Shown here in pieces: positions 20,406 to 27,892 of a stretch of 30,681 bases of DNA (position 1 is the stretch's first letter; each line of letters begins with the position of its first letter). The notes beneath the pieces are model-generated. The model had not been told where the DNA came from. It was given only the letters and a program-made list of their open reading frames with translations, and ran no database searches. Where the stretch lies: the IMG/VR virus record IMGVR_UViG_3300008120_007117, positions 1 through 30,681 of that record. The stretch is one strand, 5' to 3'. A program made the translations under genes and the position numbers. The DNA is from a virus.

Positions 20406-21644
20406 ATGACTACAAAGTTGTCGAAAAAAGTAGCAATGATTGGAGTTGGAAAACTCGGTCAAGCTTGTGCTGAAGTTATGGCAGAATCGTATCCTGTTGT
20501 TGGATATGATGTTTCTCCTAGAACTCCAAGAAACTTTAAAATGGTTGATACTGTGAAAGAAGCAGTAGAGTTTGGTGACATTGTTTTTATCGCTGCCCCC
20601 ACTCCACACGATCCAGCATATGATGGTCGTAGACCAACTCATCACCTACCTAATAAAGATTTTGATTACTCAATTGTGAAGGGTATCCTTGCAGATGTAA
20701 ATCAATATGTAGATAAGTCAAAACTTGTTGTTCTCATTTCAACCGTTCTTCCTGGCACCACACGCAGAGAATTGGAACCTCTTATTACAAATGCTAGATT
20801 TGTTTATAACCCTTATCTGATTGCTATGGGTACAGTGGGTTGGGATTTTTCTAATCCAGAAATGGTTATGATTGGAACTGAAGATGGTTCTGAAACTGGT
20901 GATGCAAAAGAACTCATCCAGTTCTATCGTCCAATGATGAATAACGATCCTCGTTATGTTGTTGGAACTTGGGATGAGTGTGAATGTATTAAGATCTTTT
21001 ATAATACTTTCATTTCAGCAAAAATTAGTCTTGTTAATATGATCCAAGATGTTGCTGAAAGACAGGGTAATATTAACGTTGATGTTGTAACTGATGCACT
21101 CAAAAATTCTAATCAAAGAATTATGGGTCCTCGTTATATGAAAGCAGGTATGGGTGATGGTGGTGCTTGTCATCCCAGAGACAACATTGCTTTGCGTTGG
21201 ATGTCTGATAACCTAGGTCTTGGATATGACCTTTTTGATGCCATTATGGAAGCAAGAGAGATTCAAGCAAAGAATCTTGCCGAAAAACTTGTTGAACCAG
21301 GTCTTCCTGTGGTAATTATTGGTAAGGCATATAAACCACACGTTCATTATGAGGACGGTTCTTATAGTATTCTCGTCGGTCATTATGTGGAAGAACTTGG
21401 TGGAACAGTTTATTATGATGATGACTACACTGGCGATAAACCACCAGAAGACCTTGGACCAGCATCTTATCTCTTAGGTCATGATCCAGAAACAACATTT
21501 TTGGGATGTTTGGATCCGGATCCAAATAAGCAAGATACTTCTATTTTCCCTGAAGGTTCTGTTATTGTGGATCCATGGAGAAAGTGTCCTGAAATTTCTG
21601 GATGCACTGTCATTCACTATGGTAATACTAGGATTAAAAAGTGA
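20406..21644 (+). CDS. UDP-glucose/GDP-mannose dehydrogenase family protein
   Basis: 412 residues, the usual family length. It has dinucleotide site MIGVGKLGQA (11-20), the middle-domain Lys196 and Asn200 (CIKIFYNTFISA), and the nucleophilic Cys255 in GDGGACHPRDN, all needed for two-step NAD-dependent oxidation of a sugar nucleotide to a uronic acid. The loop differs from the usual GFGGxCFPKD (Asp for Phe, His for Phe), so the substrate may be unusual. The C-terminal domain starts near VVIIGKAYKP. The ATG of the next gene overlaps the stop. Confidence 0.88.
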   Translation: MTTKLSKKVAMIGVGKLGQACAEVMAESYPVVGYDVSPRTPRNFKMVDTVKEAVEFGDIVFIAAPTPHDPAYDGRRPTHHLPNKDFDYSIVKGILADVNQYVDKSKLVVLISTVLPGTTRRELEPLITNARFVYNPYLIAMGTVGWDFSNPEMVMIGTEDGSETGDAKELIQFYRPMMNNDPRYVVGTWDECECIKIFYNTFISAKISLVNMIQDVAERQGNINVDVVTDALKNSNQRIMGPRYMKAGMGDGGACHPRDNIALRWMSDNLGLGYDLFDAIMEAREIQAKNLAEKLVEPGLPVVIIGKAYKPHVHYEDGSYSILVGHYVEELGGTVYYDDDYTGDKPPEDLGPASYLLGHDPETTFLGCLDPDPNKQDTSIFPEGSVIVDPWRKCPEISGCTVIHYGNTRIKK

Positions 21645-22579
21645 TGAAGATAGCATTAGTTGCTGGGGGACACTTACCCATTCCTCCAGCAGGTTGGGGT
21701 GGAGTTGAACATTTGATCTGGAACTTTACTAAACAACTTGAAAAGGGTGGTGATGAAGTAACCATTATCAATACGCAAGATTTAAATGAAGTAGTTGAAA
21801 CAGTAAATTCTCAACATTTTGATGCAGTTCATCTTCACTATGATGGATATGCTGATATTATGCCTCAACTAAAATGTGATAAGAAACTAATTACCAGTCA
21901 CTATCCATATCTAACAAACCCCGAGAGAGAATATCTCTGGATTTTTGATAAGATGAGAAACTGTGGCAGCCATATTGTTTGCCTATCTGAAGAAATACAA
22001 AATGTTTTCATTCAGCGTGGATCAGCAAAAACAGATGTAAGCGTTCTTCCTTGTGGTATTGAGGTTGAATCTTATTCATTTGAGAATGAAGCATCTTTTC
22101 CAGATAGGTCTATTGTGATTGGAAAAGTGGAACCAAGAAAACGTCAAGCATTTCTCCAAAATAAAAACTTGAATATTGATTTTATTGGAAATTGTGTTGA
22201 TCCATCTTTTAATACTTCTGATCCTTGTTATTTTGGTGAACAGAGTAAAGAAGATATTATGGAAAACCTGACGGGTTATGCCAATATGGTTCTACTTAGT
22301 TTTGGTGAAGCACATCCCTTTGTTTGCCTAGAAGCAATGTCTGCTGGTCTTGGATTGGTTCTATCGGAGCAAAGCACTGCAAACCTTGATCTATCCCAAC
22401 CTTTTATTACTGTCATTCCTGAAGATAAATCATTTGATGTTGATTATATCAGAGAAAAGATTCAAGAGAACCGAAGCATCTCATTGACTATGAGAAAAAA
22501 GATACGTGAGTATTGCTTTAACAATTTTGATTGGTCTGTTATAATAGGTAAATACAAGAACATCATTAAAGGTATATGA
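21644..22579 (+). CDS. GT4-type glycosyltransferase
   Basis: 311 residues starting at the ATG overlapping the upstream stop. The N-terminal Rossmann half opens with PIPPAGWGGVEHLIW (12-26); the C-terminal half has FGEAHPFVCLEAMSAGLGLVL, the GT4 E-x7-E retaining site. It is shorter than most GT4 enzymes. It closely parallels the first 325 residues of the gene at 27893, including at DNA level near the start, so the two arose by duplication. Donor unknown. Confidence 0.88.
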   Translation: MKIALVAGGHLPIPPAGWGGVEHLIWNFTKQLEKGGDEVTIINTQDLNEVVETVNSQHFDAVHLHYDGYADIMPQLKCDKKLITSHYPYLTNPEREYLWIFDKMRNCGSHIVCLSEEIQNVFIQRGSAKTDVSVLPCGIEVESYSFENEASFPDRSIVIGKVEPRKRQAFLQNKNLNIDFIGNCVDPSFNTSDPCYFGEQSKEDIMENLTGYANMVLLSFGEAHPFVCLEAMSAGLGLVLSEQSTANLDLSQPFITVIPEDKSFDVDYIREKIQENRSISLTMRKKIREYCFNNFDWSVIIGKYKNIIKGI

Positions 22580-23307
22580 AAAGAGTTGCAGTAATTTTTA
22601 TAGGAACAGGTGCTTACATAAACTTTTTTCATAATTATTATGAAAAATGTGAAGAGTATTTTTTACCAAATACTGAAAAAACTTACTTCTGTTTTACAGA
22701 TGCTGAGTTTGGTGGAGATATTCCATCGAATATTAAAATAGTTCCTATTGAGCATAAGTCTTGGCCAAGTGTTACCTTAGAGAGATTTCATACGGTTCTT
22801 TTGGAAAAAGATAATCTTTCTGAGTATGACTATGTAATTTACTTGGATGCTGATATGCTTGTAAATGAAAAAGTCTTAGAGGATGAAATTCTAACTGATA
22901 AAGATTTTATAGGAGTAACACATCCAGGTTTTTATATGAAGAAACAACCAATGCCTTATGAAAGAAGAAAGATTTCTGAGGCTTATGTTGACATTAATGG
23001 TGATATGTATTGGCAAGGATGCTTGTGGGGCGGACAAGGTAAACAAGTGATGCAACTTTGCGAAACCCTTGCCGCAAGAGTAGATAGCGATTTAGAAAAG
23101 AATGTCATTGCAGAATGGCATGATGAAAGTCATTTAAATAAGTTTTTTATTGAAAACCAAGAGAGAGTTTATAGTCTGGGTCCAGAGTATGCATTCCCAG
23201 AAGCATACTATAATGATCCTGATAGAATGTCTAACTACCCACACATTGATCCAGACAAGAAAAAAATAATTCATTTATTGAAAAATAATTCTATAATGCA
23301 CTCCTGA
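22576..23307 (+). CDS. GT6-family (ABO-like) glycosyltransferase, second copy
   Basis: 243 residues with YVIYLDADMLV (DxD at 91-93), WQGCLWGGQGKQVMQLCETL and AEWHDESHLNKFF, each matching in order the GT6 gene at 15761. The two are clearly diverged, so they probably use different acceptors or donors. An ABO-like retaining transferase using UDP-sugar and metal is expected. It overlaps both neighbours by one to four bases. Confidence 0.87.
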   Translation: MKRVAVIFIGTGAYINFFHNYYEKCEEYFLPNTEKTYFCFTDAEFGGDIPSNIKIVPIEHKSWPSVTLERFHTVLLEKDNLSEYDYVIYLDADMLVNEKVLEDEILTDKDFIGVTHPGFYMKKQPMPYERRKISEAYVDINGDMYWQGCLWGGQGKQVMQLCETLAARVDSDLEKNVIAEWHDESHLNKFFIENQERVYSLGPEYAFPEAYYNDPDRMSNYPHIDPDKKKIIHLLKNNSIMHS

Positions 23308-24059
23308 TGAAGTTAAACTTATTAGATCTACCAGTTTATTATATTAATCTGGATGAGGAAAAGGAAAAAAAGAAAAGAACAGAAACCCTTTTAAGTGAGT
23401 TGGGTTTTAAAGATGTAACTCGTTTATCTGCGATTCGTCATGAAGCAGGTAGAATTATTGGGTGTGCTCGTTCTCATTATGAAATTTTAAAAACAGCAAA
23501 GGCACCTTTTATTATCCTGGAAGATGACTGCTCTTTAAATCGTGAATTTAATTCCGAAGTTGAACTTCCAGATGATGTTGATAGTTTATATCTGGGAATA
23601 TCTCACTGGGGTCGGTATTTGAATCATTCTGGTCCTTATGTTCATTATACTCAATATAGTGATGAAGTTGTGAGAGTTTATAATATGTTGGCAACTCATG
23701 CTATTGCATATCTAAGTGACTATTATGTTGATGTTTGTAAAAGAATTGCATACCATAGTGGATATGAAGTCGAAAACCATTTAGACATTGGTTTTGCCGA
23801 AGTTCATAAACTTTATAATGTCTATTCTTTTGATGAACCAATTTTCAGGCAATATGAATGGAGTGCTGTTACAACAGGAAAACTGAGTTCCGTTTCTTAC
23901 AATAAGAATATGGCAGATCGTTTGTTTGATGAAATTAAAAAGTCTGATGATAACTATTATAAGTTAAATGAAGAGTTTAAATCTCCTCTTCTACCTTTAA
24001 TACAAAAAAGAGATGTAAATGGTATTCCTGGTTATTTTATCCCAACAAGAATAGTTTAA
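23307..24059 (+). CDS. GT25-like glycosyltransferase
   Basis: 250 residues. VYYINLDEEKEKKKR (11-25), IGCARSHYEILK and FIILEDDCSL are the ordered GT25 (LPS beta-glycosyltransferase) motifs, also found in the C-terminal half of the protein at 27893. The C-terminal third is less conserved. It should transfer a hexose to a surface glycan, or to hydroxylysine-like sites as some GT25 relatives do. It starts one base before the preceding stop ends. Confidence 0.82.
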   Translation: MKLNLLDLPVYYINLDEEKEKKKRTETLLSELGFKDVTRLSAIRHEAGRIIGCARSHYEILKTAKAPFIILEDDCSLNREFNSEVELPDDVDSLYLGISHWGRYLNHSGPYVHYTQYSDEVVRVYNMLATHAIAYLSDYYVDVCKRIAYHSGYEVENHLDIGFAEVHKLYNVYSFDEPIFRQYEWSAVTTGKLSSVSYNKNMADRLFDEIKKSDDNYYKLNEEFKSPLLPLIQKRDVNGIPGYFIPTRIV

Positions 24060-24060
24060 T

Positions 24061-25008
24061 ATGTACATTGCTTCTTGCCCTCTTCGAGTTTCTTTATTCG
24101 GAGGTTCAACAGATAACCCTTACTTTGTTGAAAAGTATGGATTTGGTTCGGTCATTAGTTTTAGTTGTAACCTCAAAACTTATATCAGTCTTCATGAAGA
24201 TAAGTTAGGATATAATATGCAAGGTCGTAAGTATATTGTAAACTATTCTAAGAGAGAGGAAACTGAGTATATTGGTGATATTAAGAATGAGTTGGTTCGA
24301 ATTGTTTTGAACTACTTTGGGTGTTTTCCATTAACTGTGAGTATGACTAGTGATGCATACTCACAAGGTAGTGGTCTTGCATCATCTTCTTCTTATATTA
24401 TTGCATTGATTAAGTGCATCTCAATGTTTCAAGATTTGCATTTGACAGATATTGAAATCTGCGAACTTGCTCTTAAATTAGAGCAAGAAATGAATCCTTA
24501 TTGTGGATATCAGGATCCTTATGGATGTGGTATTGGTGGATTTAAAAAGATTGATTTTGAAAAAGGTGGTATTATTAAGTATGACTTTTTGTCTACTGAC
24601 TTGTTTAAACATTATGATGCACATCTAGTATTCACTGGCGTTACGAGAAATTCTAAGAATGTTCTTCAAGATGTCACTGCAAATATTGATAAGTCATTAC
24701 CACTTTTAAAAACTGTAGATGATGCATATGATGCTTTGAAGAATAAAGACTACCCTAAGTTTCTTGAATTGTTGAATCATAGTTGGGAACAAAAGAAGCA
24801 AACAAGTTCATTAATCACCGAGAATAAAGAAATACAAACCATAGACAAAGTTCTCACAGAGAGCGGGGATGTTATTGCACACAAACTCTGTGGCGCTGGT
24901 AATGGTGGTTTCTTTCTTGTATTTTCTGAAACAAACACCTTGAAAATTCCTTATGAATCGATTAGAATAGATGTTGAATCAAATGGTGTAGTTGGACATA
25001 AATTATGA
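24061..25008 (+). CDS. GHMP kinase, D-glycero-D-manno-heptose-7-phosphate kinase-like
   Basis: 315 residues. N-terminal CPLRVSLFGGSTDNPYF (6-22) matches the HddA/fucokinase-type opening; SQGSGLASSSSY is the ATP-binding GHMP motif 2 and LCGAGNGGFFLV motif 3. The next two genes encode a phosphoheptose-isomerase-like protein and a phosphatase-nucleotidyltransferase fusion, which points to heptose-7-phosphate 1-kinase activity. Fucokinase or another sugar kinase is the alternative. It overlaps the next gene by four bases. Confidence 0.85.
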   Translation: MYIASCPLRVSLFGGSTDNPYFVEKYGFGSVISFSCNLKTYISLHEDKLGYNMQGRKYIVNYSKREETEYIGDIKNELVRIVLNYFGCFPLTVSMTSDAYSQGSGLASSSSYIIALIKCISMFQDLHLTDIEICELALKLEQEMNPYCGYQDPYGCGIGGFKKIDFEKGGIIKYDFLSTDLFKHYDAHLVFTGVTRNSKNVLQDVTANIDKSLPLLKTVDDAYDALKNKDYPKFLELLNHSWEQKKQTSSLITENKEIQTIDKVLTESGDVIAHKLCGAGNGGFFLVFSETNTLKIPYESIRIDVESNGVVGHKL

Positions 25009-25508
25009 ATCCATTTTCAGAATACGTTGATGCACTGCAGTGTGCTCAAATGGGCAATGAGTTTGAAAAGTATCAAGAGGCATTTAGGAGTCATCCTAGA
25101 ATTATCATCTTAGGAAATGGTGGTAGTAACTCTGTTGCTTCTCATATTTCTCAAGACTATATGAAATTTCATGGTAAGAAGGTTTCTATTCTTTCTGATC
25201 CTTCAATGTTGACAATGCTTACAAATGACTTTGGGTATGAAAATGCATATCAAAAGTTTTTAGAGTATTATGTTGAGGATGATACTCTTGTGGTTATTAT
25301 GAGCTCTGGCGGTGAATCAAAAAATATGCTAAACTGTCTAGAATGGTGTGAAGTCAATCAAGTGGACTATGGTGTTTTGACAGGATTTAATCCAGAAAAC
25401 AGTATTCGAACTAGAGCGACTAATGCTTTATGGAATTATTACATCAATAGTGATGATTATGGTGTAGTTGAATGTATCCATCAAATCTTTCTTCATGGAG
25501 TAGTATGA
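25005..25508 (+). CDS. gmhA: SIS-domain phosphoheptose isomerase-like protein
   Basis: 167 residues, slightly shorter than typical GmhA. IIILGNGGSNSVASH (33-47) and VVIMSSGGESKNML (95-108) are the SIS sugar-phosphate loops, and a late VECIHQIF supplies a histidine where GmhA has its helix His. GmhA turns sedoheptulose-7-phosphate into heptose-7-phosphate. The neighbouring kinase and fusion gene make this the likely role. The symbol is by analogy; active-site glutamate placement could not be confirmed by eye. Confidence 0.8.
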   Translation: MNPFSEYVDALQCAQMGNEFEKYQEAFRSHPRIIILGNGGSNSVASHISQDYMKFHGKKVSILSDPSMLTMLTNDFGYENAYQKFLEYYVEDDTLVVIMSSGGESKNMLNCLEWCEVNQVDYGVLTGFNPENSIRTRATNALWNYYINSDDYGVVECIHQIFLHGVV

Positions 25509-26221
25509 AGTATTGTTTTGATATTGACGGGACTCTTTGTTATACCCCTAATAATGAAAAAGGAAAACCTGACTATCTGAGTGCTCATCCATATCCTTTT
25601 ATGGTTGAACAAGTTAATCGTTTGTATGATGAAGGTAATTATATCATTATGCAAACTGCTCGTGGTAAAGGTTCTGGTATTGATCATACTGAATTAACCA
25701 AGAAGCAACTTGATGAGTGGGGATACAAATACCATGAATTGTTTCCTATGTTTTGTAAACCAACAGCAGACATCTTTATCGATGATAAGGGTATAAATGT
25801 TGAAGAATGGAAGAAACAACAACCACAAGTTAAAGGTATTGTTGCTGGTGCTTTTGATTTAATTCATCCTGGATATATTAAATTATTTGAGGAGTGTAAG
25901 CATCATTGTAATCACCTTACTATTGCTCTTCATGAAAATCCTTCTTGGGCAAGACCAAATAAACTTCCACCAGTTCAAACTTTGGAAGAAAGGAAGGAAA
26001 TTCTTAGAGCGATAAAATATATTGATGATATTGTTGTTTATCAAGCAGAAGATACATTTTTGTCATACCTAAAAGATTATGATATTAGATTTTTAGGTGA
26101 AGACTATAAAGATGGATCTTATACTGGTAAAGACATTGACATTAAAATAGTTTTTATTGATCGAAGTCACGATTATTCTACTACAGAATTAAAAAGAAAA
26201 ATTTCTAAATCTTGGAGGTAA
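25505..26221 (+). CDS. HAD phosphatase-nucleotidyltransferase fusion, probable NDP-heptose synthesis
   Basis: From the ATG at 25505 the protein has 238 residues in two domains. Residues 1-100 are HAD-like: FDIDGT (5-10), TARG (51-54), DIFIDDKG (89-96). Residues 110-238 are a cytidylyl/adenylyltransferase-type domain with GAFDLIHPGY (115-124), RFLGEDYKDG and RSHDYSTTELKRKI (220-233). The usual HxGH reads HPGY, so the second histidine is Tyr124. It could remove the 7-phosphate from heptose-1,7-bisphosphate and couple heptose-1-phosphate to a nucleotide. The nucleotide used is unknown. Confidence 0.83.
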   Translation: MKYCFDIDGTLCYTPNNEKGKPDYLSAHPYPFMVEQVNRLYDEGNYIIMQTARGKGSGIDHTELTKKQLDEWGYKYHELFPMFCKPTADIFIDDKGINVEEWKKQQPQVKGIVAGAFDLIHPGYIKLFEECKHHCNHLTIALHENPSWARPNKLPPVQTLEERKEILRAIKYIDDIVVYQAEDTFLSYLKDYDIRFLGEDYKDGSYTGKDIDIKIVFIDRSHDYSTTELKRKISKSWR

Positions 26222-26222
26222 C

Positions 26223-27119
26223 ATGAAATCATTAGTAACAGGCGGCGCAGGATTTATCGGATCAAATCTTGTCGATAAATTAATTGAATTGGGGCATGAT
26301 GTTATAGTCATCGACAATGAAAGTGCAGAATCCAATGAACAATTTTATTGGAATGATAAAGCACAAAATTATAAGTATGATATTCGTGATTATGAAAATA
26401 CAAGACCACTTTATGATGGGGTGGATTATGTTTTTCATCTTGCGGCAGAGTCTAGAATTCAACCAGCCATTGAAAACCCAATTAATGCTATTAGTTTAAA
26501 CTCTGTTGGGACCTGTACAATTCTTCAGTGTGCAAGAGAAGCGGAAGTTAAAAGAGTCATTTATTCATCTACTTCTTCTGGTTATGGTATGAATCCATAT
26601 CCTAATGTGGAAACTCAACCAGACGATTGTTTAAATCCTTATTCAGTTTCAAAAGTGAATGGAGAAAAACTGTGTAAGATGTATACGGATTTATTTGGAG
26701 TTAAAACAATTTCATTTAGATACTTTAACATTTATGGTGAGCGCCAACCTCTTCGTGGGCAATATGCTCCTGTAATTGGTATTTTTCTTCGCCAACGTTC
26801 TGCTGGAGAACCACTAACTATTGTTGGTGATGGTGAACAACGTAGAGATTTTACGTATGTTGGTGATGTTGTAACTGCTAATGTTTTGGCTGCAACTGCC
26901 GAAGTTGAAGATAGTGCATTTGGACAGGTTTATAATATTGGAACTGGATCAAATTACTCTGTAAACCAAGTTGCATCTATGATTTCTGATAATACTGTTA
27001 ATATTCCACCAAGAATTGGAGAAGCTAGAACTAGTCTTGCTGATAATAATAAAATGAGAAATACTTTTGGTTGGGAACCAAAAATGAAACTTGAAGATTG
27101 GATTTCTGGACATCTATGA
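26223..27119 (+). CDS. NAD-dependent sugar-nucleotide epimerase/dehydratase
   Basis: 298 residues, extended SDR. VTGGAGFIGSN (5-15), IYSSTSSGYG (113-122) with the catalytic Ser/Thr, and NPYSVSKVNGE with Tyr140/Lys144. RYFNIYGERQ and GDGEQRRDFTYVGDVV resemble UDP-glucose or UDP-GlcNAc 4-epimerases. The substrate cannot be fixed: it may make UDP-Gal(NAc), a donor suited to the two GT6 enzymes, or modify the NDP-heptose made by the preceding genes. A ribosome site (TTGGAGG) lies before the ATG. Confidence 0.9.
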   Translation: MKSLVTGGAGFIGSNLVDKLIELGHDVIVIDNESAESNEQFYWNDKAQNYKYDIRDYENTRPLYDGVDYVFHLAAESRIQPAIENPINAISLNSVGTCTILQCAREAEVKRVIYSSTSSGYGMNPYPNVETQPDDCLNPYSVSKVNGEKLCKMYTDLFGVKTISFRYFNIYGERQPLRGQYAPVIGIFLRQRSAGEPLTIVGDGEQRRDFTYVGDVVTANVLAATAEVEDSAFGQVYNIGTGSNYSVNQVASMISDNTVNIPPRIGEARTSLADNNKMRNTFGWEPKMKLEDWISGHL

Positions 27120-27892
27120 CTGTTCAAATATTTACTTCGGTAGTCAATAGACCAGATTTTGTAGAAATACAAAAAAAGTTATTTGATAAATTTCTCGCAG
27201 AAGAATATCAATTTAACGTAGTTGATGATTCATTAGATGATAATATATCAGCAGAGTTTAAACAAATCTGTGAAAAGTATAAGATCATTTATTATAGAAA
27301 AGATCAGGGTAATCGTAGTGTAAATGAAAGTCGCTGGGCAGGAGCAAGACATGCTACTGAAACAATTCAGTGGACATTTGATGAGATTATCAAGAAAAAA
27401 CATTCAAAAGACATAATTCTGTTTTTGGATTCTGATATGTTCTTGCTTGATGAATTTAATATAACTGAATATATGAAAGATACTGCTATTTCTGGATTAC
27501 CTCAAACAAGAGGGCATGTATATTACATGTGGAATGGGATAATGTTTTTTGATATGGAAAAAGTATTTGAAATTGATCCTGATCTTAATTTTTCAGATGG
27601 TATGGTGGATGGAGAACTGACGGATATTGGTGGTCATTTCTATTATTATTTTAAGAAAAATAATGTTATAATGAAAGAGACTGATGTAACTTATCCTACT
27701 CATTTTCATGATATTGAGATTCAAAGTGATGAAATCACAAATGGTTTCAATTTTGAATTGCACTTAAATGGTAAGTTTTTACACTATCGTGCAGGAACTA
27801 ATTGGCATACCCAAACTAATTGGAAAGGAAAAGTAGATCCATTGCAAGAAAAGGCAAAAATTTTTGAAAAAATAATTTCTAATTTTATTTAA
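27116..27892 (+). CDS. Putative GT-A glycosyltransferase
   Basis: 258 residues from the ATG that overlaps the epimerase stop (ATGA). QIFTSVVNRPDF at the N-terminus and IILFLDSDMFLLD (100-112, DxD at 105-107) suggest a metal-dependent GT-A enzyme. A later GKFLHYRAGTNWHTQTNWKG segment could form the acceptor side. No named family is recognised. Its stop overlaps nothing; the next ATG follows directly. Confidence 0.72.
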   Translation: MTVQIFTSVVNRPDFVEIQKKLFDKFLAEEYQFNVVDDSLDDNISAEFKQICEKYKIIYYRKDQGNRSVNESRWAGARHATETIQWTFDEIIKKKHSKDIILFLDSDMFLLDEFNITEYMKDTAISGLPQTRGHVYYMWNGIMFFDMEKVFEIDPDLNFSDGMVDGELTDIGGHFYYYFKKNNVIMKETDVTYPTHFHDIEIQSDEITNGFNFELHLNGKFLHYRAGTNWHTQTNWKGKVDPLQEKAKIFEKIISNFI

